64,000 nt of DNA from NCBI GenBank assembly GCA_964372215.1, contig CAYJQC010000003.1, positions 62,001-126,000 of the forward strand, in the 5' to 3' direction. The notes under the pieces were generated by a model. That model was not told where the DNA came from and searched no databases. It worked only from the letters and a program-made list of their open reading frames with translations. This document shows, one piece after another, positions 25,902 through 35,096 of the stretch. Made by a program: the position numbers and the translations under genes. The stretch is from DAIMFL01 sp964372215. Its GTDB lineage: Bacteria > Pseudomonadota > Alphaproteobacteria > Dongiales > Dongiaceae. The stretch's first letter is position 1, and each line of letters opens with the position of its first letter.

Positions 25902-26252
25902 CGGAGCCGCTCGCGAAGCGCGCCTTCCACATGGCGCCACGTCGAGTCGATGAGTGAGGCCACAAGGAGTCGCTGGCAATGGACCTGGCCCTGGGACGAC
26001 ACGGTGTTTCGAAAATATGGCCAGGACTTTGAACTTGTCGGCAAATGGTACAGTGGCCGACACAAACGCGTGGTCTCTGGTATTGATGGCGTGCTCATGA
26101 TTGTCGCCATTGGCGATGGCAAACTCGCCGTACCCGTCGACTTCGCCGCACGTCGCCCCGATCCTAGAGGACGCGGGGCACGGTGCCGAAACAGACTCGA
26201 GCGGACTCAAGTCATGCGCGATCGGAGTCTTGAGCAATTCCAAGGAATATGA
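25902..26252 (+). pseudogene. Decayed transposase fragment (IS4/IS701-like DDE type)
   Basis: The reading frame after a TAG at 25899-25901 encodes STWRHVE and then, about 20 residues on, a segment reading WPWDDTVFRKYGQDFELVGK, RHKRVVSGIDGVLM, IGDGKLAVPVDFAARRPDP and RCRNRLERTQVMRDRSLEQF. This looks like the first catalytic Asp region of IS4/IS701-type transposases. The stretch between STWRHVE and DDTVF is shorter than I recall for intact relatives, the N-terminus is interrupted, and the frame stops at the boundary with AT-rich DNA. Only about 100 of the expected 400 or more residues remain, so it is a dead remnant. It marks the left edge of the foreign plsY insert. Confidence 0.7.
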
Positions 26253-26255
26253 TTG

Positions 26256-26879
26256 ATGATTGATATTTTAAAGATTTTTTCGACCTTAGTCTTTGGATAT
26301 TTTTTAGGCAGCCTTAATACATCCGTGATTGTAGGGAAAATATACGGCAAAGACATAAGAAGTCATGGAAGCAAGAATGCCGGACTTACCAATACGCTGA
26401 GAGTACTTGGGAAACCTGCTGCGGTGTTCGTTCTCGCTGGAGATATATTAAAAGGAATAATTGCCTGTTTTATAGGATTGCGCTTCGGCGTTTATGTTTA
26501 TTCGGGAGAGGCTAGAGATTGCGTAAGCCTCTTAGCGGCAGGCGCAGGAGCGGTTATGGGGCATAACTGGCCGGTATATTTTGGGTTTAAAGGAGGCAAG
26601 GGAGCACTTACAGCAGTGGCTGTGCTGTTTATGATTGACTGGGTTATGGCCCTTATATGCTTTGGCTTTTTTGTGATAATAGTGGCTGTTACTCGTTATG
26701 TTTCTTTAGGCACAATATGTGCTGCGATGCTTTTTGTGGCCATTTCATTCATACCTGTTTTTGGAAATACATTTTACTTTCATATGTTTGCGTTCCTAAT
26801 GGCGTTTATCATTATTTTCAAGCATAAGGAAAATATACGAAGGCTGCTTTCAGGAACAGAAAATAAACTTACTTTTTGA
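26256..26879 (+). CDS. plsY: PlsY-like acyl-phosphate:glycerol-3-phosphate acyltransferase, horizontally acquired
   Basis: The 207-residue protein is a multi-pass membrane protein with the PlsY motifs: GSLNTSVIVGKIYGKDIR followed by HGSKNAGLTNTLRVLGK, and GHNWPVYFGFKGGKG. PlsY transfers an acyl group from acyl phosphate to glycerol-3-phosphate to make lysophosphatidate. The gene is strikingly AT-rich, using AGA, ATA and TTA codons that the neighbours avoid, and resembles Firmicutes versions. AAGGA (26242-26246) sits about nine bases before the ATG; a TTG one codon earlier (26253) is an alternative. No PlsX or PlsC gene is nearby. It directly follows a transposase remnant, so it is probably a transferred passenger gene; the host should have its own chromosomal plsY elsewhere. 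Confidence 0.88.
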   Translation: MIDILKIFSTLVFGYFLGSLNTSVIVGKIYGKDIRSHGSKNAGLTNTLRVLGKPAAVFVLAGDILKGIIACFIGLRFGVYVYSGEARDCVSLLAAGAGAVMGHNWPVYFGFKGGKGALTAVAVLFMIDWVMALICFGFFVIIVAVTRYVSLGTICAAMLFVAISFIPVFGNTFYFHMFAFLMAFIIIFKHKENIRRLLSGTENKLTF

Positions 26880-27359
26880 TTTTTCGCGGCGTTGAGCATG
26901 TCGTCGAAATATAGAAATTTGGAATCAGCTATGCGACAAGCGACCGACCCTGGGCGACAGCCAATCGCGATGCTGGTCTGGCGCGCACCACGTCAAGCCT
27001 CAGCCCGCATGCTCTCCTGATCGCCCCGGCCGCCGCAGGGTGGGGTCTTGGCCCTTGTTCGGCGGCGCGCGTCCACCATTCGCTAACCCTGCCTGACCTA
27101 GACTGACATCGCGGGCCGGTTTCCATTCCAGTTCCGCTCGATGGGCGGACCTGGACGAGGGGAATCGCGAGACTTGCCACCCGCTATCCGGCCCCGTCCC
27201 GACCCGACCAGGGAGATCGGCGCGTCCGCCATCTCCCTTGTCAGGGTTCCAAACTGACGACGCGATGCTATAGCTTGATGAAGATTCGGGGCGCCCACTA
27301 CATCCTGTATGGTTTGGGAAGCTCGTCCCCTGACCCCGGACCGGCTGGCTGGAAAGCTC
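26880..27359. other. Stretch between plsY and glgP
   Basis: Base composition returns from AT-rich to GC-rich near 26885-26930. I see no intact gene, tRNA or clear terminator. The glgP promoter should lie here; a half-site TTGATGAAGATTC (about 27275) is not a valid FNR box. Confidence 0.45.
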
Positions 27360-29906
27360 ATGTTCACGTCGACTGAAGCGTCCCGAATCGCCTCCCGCCC
27401 GACCGACACCAGTGTCAATGGCGGCGACAGCGCCTCCGCTCGACCGCCAGCCGAAACCGCGGCGATCCGGCAGGAGCTGGTCCAGGAACTGCTGCGCGTT
27501 GCCGGCAAGACCCCGGGGAAGGCGACCGACCGCGACTGGTTCCTCGCCGCCGCTGCGCTGCTGCGCGGGCGCCTGGCCGCGGGCTGGGCGGAAACCGAGC
27601 ATCACCAGGAGCTGGCCGGCGCCAAGCGGGCCTACTACGTCTCCATGGAGTTCCTGCTCGGGCGGCTGCTGACCGACGGGCTCGGCAATCTCGGTCTGCT
27701 TCAGGCGGTGCGCGCCGCGCTCGCCGAGCTCGGCTGCGACCTCGACCGCATCGCCGGATGCGAAGCCGACCCCGGGCTCGGCAATGGCGGGCTCGGTCGG
27801 CTGGCGGCCTGCCTGCTCGACAGCTGCGCCACCCTCGATCTGCCATGCTGGGGCTACGGCATCCGCTACGAGTTCGGCCTGTTCGTCCAGTCGATCGAGA
27901 ATGGCTGGCAGGTGGAACGGCCGGATCATTGGCTGCAGTTCGGCAATCCCTGGGAGATCACCCGCCCGGGAACGGTCTATCCGGTCCGGTTCTTCGGAAG
28001 GATCGTCGACGAACCGGGTCCGGACGGCCGCCCCCGGCGCCGCTGGGTGGACACCGAGGACGGGCTCGCCCTGGCCCACGACCTGCCGGTCTGCGGTTAT
28101 CGGACCGGCACCGTCAACACCCTCAGGCTGTGGTCGGCCCATGGCCGCCACGAATTCGACCTGAGCCACTTCAACGCCGGCAAACATGCCGATGCCAGCG
28201 AGGGCCGCACCCGCTGGGAAGACCTGTCGCGCGTCCTCTACCCCGACGACAGCACCGAAGCCGGGCGCGTGCTCCGCTTCAAGCAGCACTACTTCCTGGC
28301 CAGCGCATCCCTCCAGGACGTCGTGCATGGCCATGTCAGCGCCGGCGCCGCGCTCGACACCCTGCCGGATCGTGCCGACGTGCATATCAACGACACCCAT
28401 CCGGTCATGGGAATCGTCGAGCTGATGCGCCTCCTTGTCGATCTGCACGCGGTCGACTGGCACCGGGCCTGGGACATCACGCGACGGGTGTTCAGCTACA
28501 CCAATCACACCCTGATGCCCGAGGCGCTCGAGAGCTGGCCGGTGCGGTTCTTCGAGACCATGCTGCCGCGCCATCTCGAGATCATTCGCGAGATCGACGA
28601 ATGGCTGCTGGGCGAAGCCGGCCGGCGGCTGCCGGGCGATCCCGACCTGCTGCGGAACCTGTCGCTGTTCGACGGCCGCGACGATGCGCGCGTGCGCATG
28701 GCGAACCTGGCGGTCGTCGGCAGCCATACCGTGAACGGCGTGTCGCAGATGCATACCGGCCTCATGCAAAGCACCGTGTTCGCCGATTTCCATCGGCTCT
28801 ACCCGGAAAGGATCGCCTGCGTCACCAACGGCATCACCCAACGCCGCTGGCTGCTCGGCGCCAATCCGCAGCTCGCCGCGCTGATCTCGGAGTCGATCGG
28901 CGCCGATTGGCTGCGCGACCCGCGCCGGCTGGAGGAGCTCGTGCCGCTGGCCGACGACGCGGAGTTCCGTCGCCGCTTCCGCGCCGTCAAGGCGGCCAAC
29001 AAGCAACGCCTCGCCGCGCGGATCCACGAACGGACGGGCATCGAAATCGATGCCGGCTCCCTGTTCGACGTCCAGGTGAAGCGGATCCACGAGTACAAGC
29101 GCCAGCTGCTCAAGCTGTTCCACTGCATCGTCCTGTATCACCGGATCCGCGCCGGCAACGCCGGCGACCCGGTGCCGCGCACCGTGATCTTCGCCGGCAA
29201 GGCCGCGCCCGGCTACGTCATGGCCAAGCTGATCGTGAAGCTGATCCACGACGTCGCGTCGGCGGTCAACGCCGACGAGCAGGTCAGCCGGCATCTCCGG
29301 ATCGCCTTTCTGCCCAACTACGGCGTCAGCGACGCGGAGCTGATCATTCCGGCGGCCGATCTCTCCGAGCAGATCTCGACGGCGGGGACCGAGGCCTCCG
29401 GCACCGGCAACATGAAGCTCAGCCTCAACGGGGCGCTGACCATCGGCACCCTCGACGGCGCCAACGTGGAAATCCGCGACGCCGTCGGCGCCGAGAACGT
29501 CTTCATCTTCGGACATCGCGCCGGGGACCTGGCGGAGCTGCGGCAGCGCGGCTACGATCCCTGGGCCTGCTACCACGGCGACGCTGAGCTTCGCGCGGTG
29601 CTGGACGCCATCGGCAACGGCGAGTTCTCGCGCGGGCCGGCCGATCAGTACGCGGCGATCTTCGACAGCCTGATGAACCGGGGCGACAAGTACTTCCTGC
29701 TGGCCGACTTCGCCGACTATCTCGCGTGCCAGGCCGGGGTCGAGCCGCTCTATCGCGATCCCGACGCGTGGAGCCGGCGGGCGATTCTCAACGTGGCCCG
29801 CGTCGGCGGGCTGTCGAGCGATCGCGCGGCCGGCGAGTACGCGCAGCGGATCTGGCATATCGCGCCGGTGCCCGTGCCGCCGGCGCTGCACGAAAACCTC
29901 GCCTGA
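27360..29906 (+). CDS. glgP: Glycogen/alpha-glucan phosphorylase
   Basis: The 848-residue protein is a full-length GT35 phosphorylase. Family landmarks are YYVSMEFLLGRLL, DPGLGNGGLGRLAACLLDS, a VKRIHEYKRQLL segment, and the cofactor motif EASGTGNMKLSLNGALTIG, in which Lys686 would hold pyridoxal phosphate. It releases glucose-1-phosphate from the ends of alpha-1,4-glucan. I prefer the ATG at 27360, with GGAAAG just upstream, to the ATG at 27309, which has no ribosome binding site. The gene stands alone on the plus strand and converges on the trehalose/glucan operon (25 bases between stops), so it is part of the same pathway cluster but separately transcribed. Confidence 0.95.
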   Translation: MFTSTEASRIASRPTDTSVNGGDSASARPPAETAAIRQELVQELLRVAGKTPGKATDRDWFLAAAALLRGRLAAGWAETEHHQELAGAKRAYYVSMEFLLGRLLTDGLGNLGLLQAVRAALAELGCDLDRIAGCEADPGLGNGGLGRLAACLLDSCATLDLPCWGYGIRYEFGLFVQSIENGWQVERPDHWLQFGNPWEITRPGTVYPVRFFGRIVDEPGPDGRPRRRWVDTEDGLALAHDLPVCGYRTGTVNTLRLWSAHGRHEFDLSHFNAGKHADASEGRTRWEDLSRVLYPDDSTEAGRVLRFKQHYFLASASLQDVVHGHVSAGAALDTLPDRADVHINDTHPVMGIVELMRLLVDLHAVDWHRAWDITRRVFSYTNHTLMPEALESWPVRFFETMLPRHLEIIREIDEWLLGEAGRRLPGDPDLLRNLSLFDGRDDARVRMANLAVVGSHTVNGVSQMHTGLMQSTVFADFHRLYPERIACVTNGITQRRWLLGANPQLAALISESIGADWLRDPRRLEELVPLADDAEFRRRFRAVKAANKQRLAARIHERTGIEIDAGSLFDVQVKRIHEYKRQLLKLFHCIVLYHRIRAGNAGDPVPRTVIFAGKAAPGYVMAKLIVKLIHDVASAVNADEQVSRHLRIAFLPNYGVSDAELIIPAADLSEQISTAGTEASGTGNMKLSLNGALTIGTLDGANVEIRDAVGAENVFIFGHRAGDLAELRQRGYDPWACYHGDAELRAVLDAIGNGEFSRGPADQYAAIFDSLMNRGDKYFLLADFADYLACQAGVEPLYRDPDAWSRRAILNVARVGGLSSDRAAGEYAQRIWHIAPVPVPPALHENLA

Positions 29907-29931
29907 CTCCACGGCGCGCGAGGCATCCTGC

Positions 29932-32847
29932 TCAAGTCGGCGGACCGACGAGCACGGCCACCGGCAGCGTTGCCAGCAGCCCCGATAGCTGCAGCCCAAG
30001 CTCGCCCTCGCCATCGGGAATCTCGACCACCGATCCGGTGACGGCGTCCTGCCACGGGCCGGCGATTTCCCGCGGACACGTCACCGTCGTATCTCCCCAC
30101 GCCGCGCCGCCCTCGTAGTCCTGCGCCGAGACCGCGAGGCCGGCGAACAGGCGGCCGGCGACCACCAGCAGGCGCTGCTCCCCCTGGCCGCGCATGAAGG
30201 CGACCACACGACCGGATTGCGCGCCGGCGGTCTGCAGCGGCTCGTAGCCGCCCTCGTGGAACAGGTCCGGGAGTTCCTGCCGCAACCGCAGCAGGCGGTG
30301 GATCAGGTACAGCTTGATGCGGCCGTCGCGCCAATCGGCGCGCAGCGCGTGCAGGACCGGCACCCGTTCGGCCGGCGGCAACGCGGCCAGTCCCTCGAGT
30401 CCCGCCAGGTCTTCCCGACGGCGCGCGAAGTCGACCGGTCGGCGGTTGTCGGGATCGACCAGGCTCAGGTCCCAGTGCTCGGTGCCCTGATAGATGTCGG
30501 GAATGCCGGGCGCCGTCAGCTTCAGCACGACCTGGCTCAGCCCGTTGAACATGCCGAAATCGGCGATCTCGGCCTGGAAGGCGGCGAAGTCCGCGAGGAA
30601 CGGGTTGGGCTGGGTTCCGTCGAGCAGGCGCTGCACGAAGGCGGTGCAGGCGGACTCGTAGGCCGCATTGGGACTGTCCCAGCTGGTCACGACCTTGGCC
30701 TCGCGCGCCGCCTTCACCACGTAGGCCTTGACCCGCTCGGCCAGGTCGTCGAGCGGCCGGGAGGGATCCGGCGACGTCCCGTCCATCGCGGTCGGCCAGG
30801 CACCGACCAGCGTCTGGTAGATCATGTATTCGTCGTTGCGCGACGGCGCGGACTGGCCGTCCAGGTCGCGCCGCTGAAAGCGATTGAGATGCCGCCAGCG
30901 GCGCACGCGCTGTTCCCAGGCCGCCGGCATCTCCGACAGGACATCGAGGCGCAGGCGGGCGTCTTCGCCGCGCTTGGTGTCGTGGGTCGCGGTAGTCAGC
31001 ATCGAGCCTGGCCATTGCCGCGCCCGCTGCCGATTGGCGTGGTGGAAGGCGGCCGGCGACACCGAGAACTGACGGGGGTCGCCGCCGACCTCGTTGACCG
31101 ACAGCAGCAGGAAGTGGCGATAGAAGCTGGTGTCCTCCAGCGACTTCGCCATCACCGGCCCGCTGTACTGCTGGAACTTCGCGGCGAAGCGCAGCACGTC
31201 GACCCGCCGATAGGGGCCGCCGCGGCGGGCGAGCTCGGCGGTGAGGGCGGCGTGAACGAAATCCAGGATCTCCGGATCCGGCCCGCGCCAGTGGCGCCTG
31301 GCTTGACTCACGGCCCAGTCGATGTCGCGCCGATCCTCCGCCGAGGGACCCTTGTCGGTCACATAGGTGCGGTAGACCGGAAACTGGGCGACGATCGCCT
31401 TGAGCGCGGCGCGCAGGCGTTCGTTGGTATAATCGCGGGTGCTCCAGTGGCATTCGGAGATGCGATCGAGCTCGTTGGCGAGAACGTTCAGCTCGCTCGC
31501 CAGCATGTCATCGATGACCTGGCTCTTCGCCGCGGCGAGCGTTTCCTCGAACGGGGCCACGCGCCCGATGCTCTGCCGGTAGGCGCGCTCCAGCCCGCGT
31601 CGGCCGGCCGGGTCGACGAACAGGCCGTTGACCAGGCTGGTGAATTCGTAGCCGGTGGTGCCGGAAATCGGCCAGGATTCCCTGAGGTTCTCGTGGTGGG
31701 CCAGGATCTTCTCGACGACGATGTAGAACGGCTGCATCGCGGCGCCGGTTGTCGTGCCCGCGCGCGCCCTGGCGGCAAAGGCCTGCAGGCGCCGGCAATA
31801 GGTCTCTGGGTCGAACAGGCCGTCGACATGATCGAGCCGCAGGCCATGCAGCTTGCCCTCGGCGATCAACCGGCCGACCAGCCGGTGGGTCAGCTCGAAC
31901 AGCGTGGCGTTCTCGATGCGGATGCCGGCCAGCTCGTTGATGTTGAAGAAGCGCCGGTAGTTGATCTCGTCGGCGGCGACGCGCCAGAAGGCCAGGCGAT
32001 ACCACTGGCGCTCGAGCAGGGCGTGCAGCTGGCGAAAGCTCCTGGGGTCGCCGGCGATGCCGTTCATGCGCTCGGTCGCGCCGTCGACAAGACCGGCCGC
32101 TGCCGGGTCGCCGGCGCAGAGCGCGGCGAGCTCGCGCTTCAGCTGGTTCGCCCGCTCGCGTACCGCCGCGCGCTGCCTGGGGCTCGGACGGCGCAGGCGA
32201 TCGAACTCCGCCGCCAGCCGCTCGATCCGTGCCCGCAGCGCGTCGTTCGTATCTTCGCTCGACGCCGGACTCGCCAGATAGCGCCGGAGGACAATGGCAT
32301 AGTCGCGCGGCCGCACGGGAAAGCGATGTTCGTGATACCAGGCGCTGAAGCTGCCCGTGGCGGAATCGAAGCGCAGCGCGAGCTCGCCGGATTCGAGCAC
32401 GGTGCCATAGTGATCGCCCAGAAAGGGCACCAGCACCTTGCCCTGCAGCTTGCGCTGCAGGGGCATCCAATCGATGTCGAAAAACTCCGCATAGATCGAG
32501 CTCTGTCCCCATTCCAGGACATCGAGCCACCATTCGTTGTCGGCCCGTCCGATGCCCATGTGGTTCGGCACGAAGTCGAGCAGCAGGCCCATACCGTGGC
32601 CCTGCAGCGCGGCGCAGAAGCGATCGAACTCCTCGGGCGTCCCGAGCTCGGGGTTGAGCGCATTGTGATCGATGATGTCGTAGCCATGGGTGCTGCCGGG
32701 CCGCGCCTTCAGGAACGACGAGGCATAGACATGGCTGACGCCGAGGCGGTGCAGATAGGGGACCAGGCCTTCCGCGTCACGGAAGGTGAAGTCGCTGTTG
32801 AACTGCAGCCGATAGGTGGCGATCGGCGGAGACGGCGGCTCGCGCAT
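29932..32847 (-). CDS. treY: Malto-oligosyltrehalose synthase
   Basis: The 971-residue GH13 enzyme converts the reducing end of a malto-oligosaccharide into a trehalose unit. It opens with ATYRLQFNSDFTF, a TreY signature, and shows the catalytic-region motifs GLRLDHVDGLFDP (nucleophile Asp), YIVVEKIL (acid/base Glu) and TATHDTKRGED. Length is at the upper end for the family. It is the last gene of the eight-gene glucan/trehalose operon, with its ATG overlapping the malQ stop (TGATG). TreZ, which releases the trehalose, is encoded two genes upstream. Confidence 0.95.
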   Translation of the reverse strand: MREPPSPPIATYRLQFNSDFTFRDAEGLVPYLHRLGVSHVYASSFLKARPGSTHGYDIIDHNALNPELGTPEEFDRFCAALQGHGMGLLLDFVPNHMGIGRADNEWWLDVLEWGQSSIYAEFFDIDWMPLQRKLQGKVLVPFLGDHYGTVLESGELALRFDSATGSFSAWYHEHRFPVRPRDYAIVLRRYLASPASSEDTNDALRARIERLAAEFDRLRRPSPRQRAAVRERANQLKRELAALCAGDPAAAGLVDGATERMNGIAGDPRSFRQLHALLERQWYRLAFWRVAADEINYRRFFNINELAGIRIENATLFELTHRLVGRLIAEGKLHGLRLDHVDGLFDPETYCRRLQAFAARARAGTTTGAAMQPFYIVVEKILAHHENLRESWPISGTTGYEFTSLVNGLFVDPAGRRGLERAYRQSIGRVAPFEETLAAAKSQVIDDMLASELNVLANELDRISECHWSTRDYTNERLRAALKAIVAQFPVYRTYVTDKGPSAEDRRDIDWAVSQARRHWRGPDPEILDFVHAALTAELARRGGPYRRVDVLRFAAKFQQYSGPVMAKSLEDTSFYRHFLLLSVNEVGGDPRQFSVSPAAFHHANRQRARQWPGSMLTTATHDTKRGEDARLRLDVLSEMPAAWEQRVRRWRHLNRFQRRDLDGQSAPSRNDEYMIYQTLVGAWPTAMDGTSPDPSRPLDDLAERVKAYVVKAAREAKVVTSWDSPNAAYESACTAFVQRLLDGTQPNPFLADFAAFQAEIADFGMFNGLSQVVLKLTAPGIPDIYQGTEHWDLSLVDPDNRRPVDFARRREDLAGLEGLAALPPAERVPVLHALRADWRDGRIKLYLIHRLLRLRQELPDLFHEGGYEPLQTAGAQSGRVVAFMRGQGEQRLLVVAGRLFAGLAVSAQDYEGGAAWGDTTVTCPREIAGPWQDAVTGSVVEIPDGEGELGLQLSGLLATLPVAVLVGPPT

Positions 32848-35096
32848 CAGCCCGGCTCGGAAGCAAGCTTCCGGCGCTTCCGGCTGCCATTCCGCCGTTC
32901 GCCGTCGATCGCGCCGGCCAGGGCGAGGACGCGCGGATCGTGCTCGAGGATCTCCAGGTCGACCAGCATCTTGCGCCGCCAGTTGGGATGCTCGGCGACC
33001 GTTCCCGGCAGGTTGATCTGGTGCTCCTCGCCGAGTACGTCCTCGAGATGCATGAGCATGATCCGCGCCGGGCTTCGGGCGATGTAGCGATAGGCGGCCT
33101 GCACCAGGTCGGCGACGAACTCGACGGAGTCGTCGGGAAAAGATTCCGGCAGCAGGCCCTCCCGCTTGAACGCCCGGATCAGGGCCCGGCGTTCCCGGGC
33201 CCGGCGCTCGCGGGCGCTGGCCGCCATTTCCCGCGACGGGAACAGGCCGATCTCGCTGCGCAGATCGAGATCGCGGGCAAGCCAGAAGCCCGGAAGAGTC
33301 GGGAGATCATGGGTGCCGACCGCGACCAGGGCGCGCGGCGGATAGCGTCGCGGTGCCAGGAACTCGCCGCGCTCGTCCTGGGCAAAGTACAGCAGGCGAT
33401 AGGACAGGATGCCCGCGGCATTCAGGCTCTCTCGGAAGCCCTCGGGCAATGTGCCGAGATCCTCGCCGACCACCGTGCATTTCTGCCGGGTGCTTTCGAG
33501 CGCCAGGATGCCGAGCAGGTCATCCTTGGGATAGCGGACATAGCCGCCATCCTGCGGGGCGTTGCCGCTGGGGATCCAGTACATGCGCTCGAGACCCATG
33601 ACATGGTCGATGCGCAGCGCGCCGCCATGGGCCATGTTGGCGCGCAGTGTGTCGATGAACGGCGCGTAGGCGGCGGCGCGCAGGGCCGGCGGGTTATAGG
33701 CCGGCAGGCCCCAGTCCTGGCCGCGCTGGTTCCATTCGTCGGGCGGCGCGCCGAGCCGCACGTCACGTGCCAGCAAGCGATCGTTCATCCATGCCTCGGC
33801 ACCGTCGGCGTCGGCCGACAGCGCCATGTCGTGATACAGGCCGATCGACATGCCGCCCGCGCGCGCCGCCTCGGCGGCGGTTCGCAGCTGCTGGTCCGCC
33901 TGCCACTGCAGATACTGGAAGAACTGCAGCCGGTCGCGGTGCTCCTCGGCAAAGGCGCTGACCGCCAGCGACTCCGGATCCTGATAGACCGCCGGCCAGG
34001 CGCGCCACGGCATGGCGGTGCCGAAATGCTCCGACAGGGCCTGGAAAGCGGCGAACCGATCGAGCGCCCTACCGCCGGCGACCTGGAACCGGCGGAACGT
34101 GCCGCCGCGTTCGCTGGCGGCGGTTCCGGACGGACCGCCGAGATGAAGGTCGCGGAACGCAATGTAGAGCGATTCAAGGACTTGCCACTTCAGCGCCGCG
34201 ACGCCGGGATAGTCGACAAGCGGCTCGCTGCGGGCGGCCTCGAGCCGCCCGTGGAATTCCGGATCCCGCAGAAGCCCTTGCGCGCGCTCGCACGCGCCGA
34301 ACTCGGCGATCGCCTCGACGTCGATGTACATGAAGCTGAGGAAGCGGCGGTCCGACGGCGAGTACGGGCTGATGCGGTCGGGATTGCCGGGGAACATCGC
34401 ATGCATCGGATTCAGCCCCACCGCGTCGGCGCCGAGCCGCGCGGCGATTCCGGTGAAGCGCTCGAGATCGGTGAAGTCGCCGATGCCCCAGTTGCGCGCC
34501 GACCGCAGGCCGTAGAGCTGCGTGCCGATGCCCCAGGCGCGGGCTCCGTTGCCGGGGCCCGAATAGCATCGCCGGGGCACGACGATCACGGATGTCTCGA
34601 TCTCGCCGAAGTCGGCCCCCGTGCCGGCAGAATCCGCGATGAAGAGGCGCAGCCGGTGATAGCCCGGGCGGACCGGGAACGCGAGCTCGAGCGTGCGGCG
34701 CTCGTGGACCCGGCCATCCAGCGAGCGTTCGTCGAGCGGCGCCAGCTCGCCGAAGCGCGACGTGCCGTCGCGCGTTTCGCCGGTTTCCTTCTCGAATCGC
34801 CACTCGATGACCTGGTCCGCCGCCGATCGCGACAACACGACGGGAATCCGCAGCCGCTCGCCGCGGGCGAGGCGCGTCACGACGACCGGTTCGAACGGGC
34901 GCCGCCATGGCGCTTCCTGGATCGTGCGGATCGCCGCGGCGACTTCCGCGTCGGTGCCGGCGCTGATACCCATGGCCCCGAGCAGGGCCCGTTGCGTGGC
35001 CTCCGGCAAGTGGCGCAGGTTTCCCCAGGCGTCGCGGAACGAGGGGACGAGCCCGGCCAGTTCGCACAGTCGCGCCAGTCCCGTTTCCGAGGTCAC
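32847..35096 (-). CDS. malQ: 4-alpha-glucanotransferase (amylomaltase)
   Basis: The 749-residue GH77 enzyme has the GH77 blocks ARAWGIGTQLYGLRSARNWG, ALRIDHVMGLERMYWIP (nucleophile), VVGEDLGTLPE (acid/base) and VGTHDLPTLPGFW. About 160 residues precede the catalytic domain and form an accessory module seen in the longer bacterial MalQ proteins. It transfers glucan segments between malto-oligosaccharides, recycling short chains left by debranching and TreY/TreZ. The start codon is GTG, overlapping the treZ stop by four bases (GTGA). Confidence 0.94.
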   Translation of the reverse strand: MTSETGLARLCELAGLVPSFRDAWGNLRHLPEATQRALLGAMGISAGTDAEVAAAIRTIQEAPWRRPFEPVVVTRLARGERLRIPVVLSRSAADQVIEWRFEKETGETRDGTSRFGELAPLDERSLDGRVHERRTLELAFPVRPGYHRLRLFIADSAGTGADFGEIETSVIVVPRRCYSGPGNGARAWGIGTQLYGLRSARNWGIGDFTDLERFTGIAARLGADAVGLNPMHAMFPGNPDRISPYSPSDRRFLSFMYIDVEAIAEFGACERAQGLLRDPEFHGRLEAARSEPLVDYPGVAALKWQVLESLYIAFRDLHLGGPSGTAASERGGTFRRFQVAGGRALDRFAAFQALSEHFGTAMPWRAWPAVYQDPESLAVSAFAEEHRDRLQFFQYLQWQADQQLRTAAEAARAGGMSIGLYHDMALSADADGAEAWMNDRLLARDVRLGAPPDEWNQRGQDWGLPAYNPPALRAAAYAPFIDTLRANMAHGGALRIDHVMGLERMYWIPSGNAPQDGGYVRYPKDDLLGILALESTRQKCTVVGEDLGTLPEGFRESLNAAGILSYRLLYFAQDERGEFLAPRRYPPRALVAVGTHDLPTLPGFWLARDLDLRSEIGLFPSREMAASARERRARERRALIRAFKREGLLPESFPDDSVEFVADLVQAAYRYIARSPARIMLMHLEDVLGEEHQINLPGTVAEHPNWRRKMLVDLEILEHDPRVLALAGAIDGERRNGSRKRRKLASEPG

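Noticed and set aside
25876..25941. tRNA-like sequence: CGTGGCG...CGCCACG ends, GCTC-GGTGGTAGCG-GAGC D-arm-like element
   Set aside because: Only 66 bases long, no T-arm or GGTTCGA-type box, and most of it is read through by the decayed transposase frame. At best a chance resemblance.
27270..27290. TTGATGAAGATTC upstream of glgP as a fifth FNR box
   Set aside because: The second half-site reads ATTCG instead of ATCAA, three mismatches, so not a credible box.
27000..30014. 1004-codon frame antisense to glgP, and similar very long antisense frames through the glucan cluster
   Set aside because: Typical GC-rich shadows of strongly coding genes; the sense products carry full catalytic motifs while the antisense products show none.
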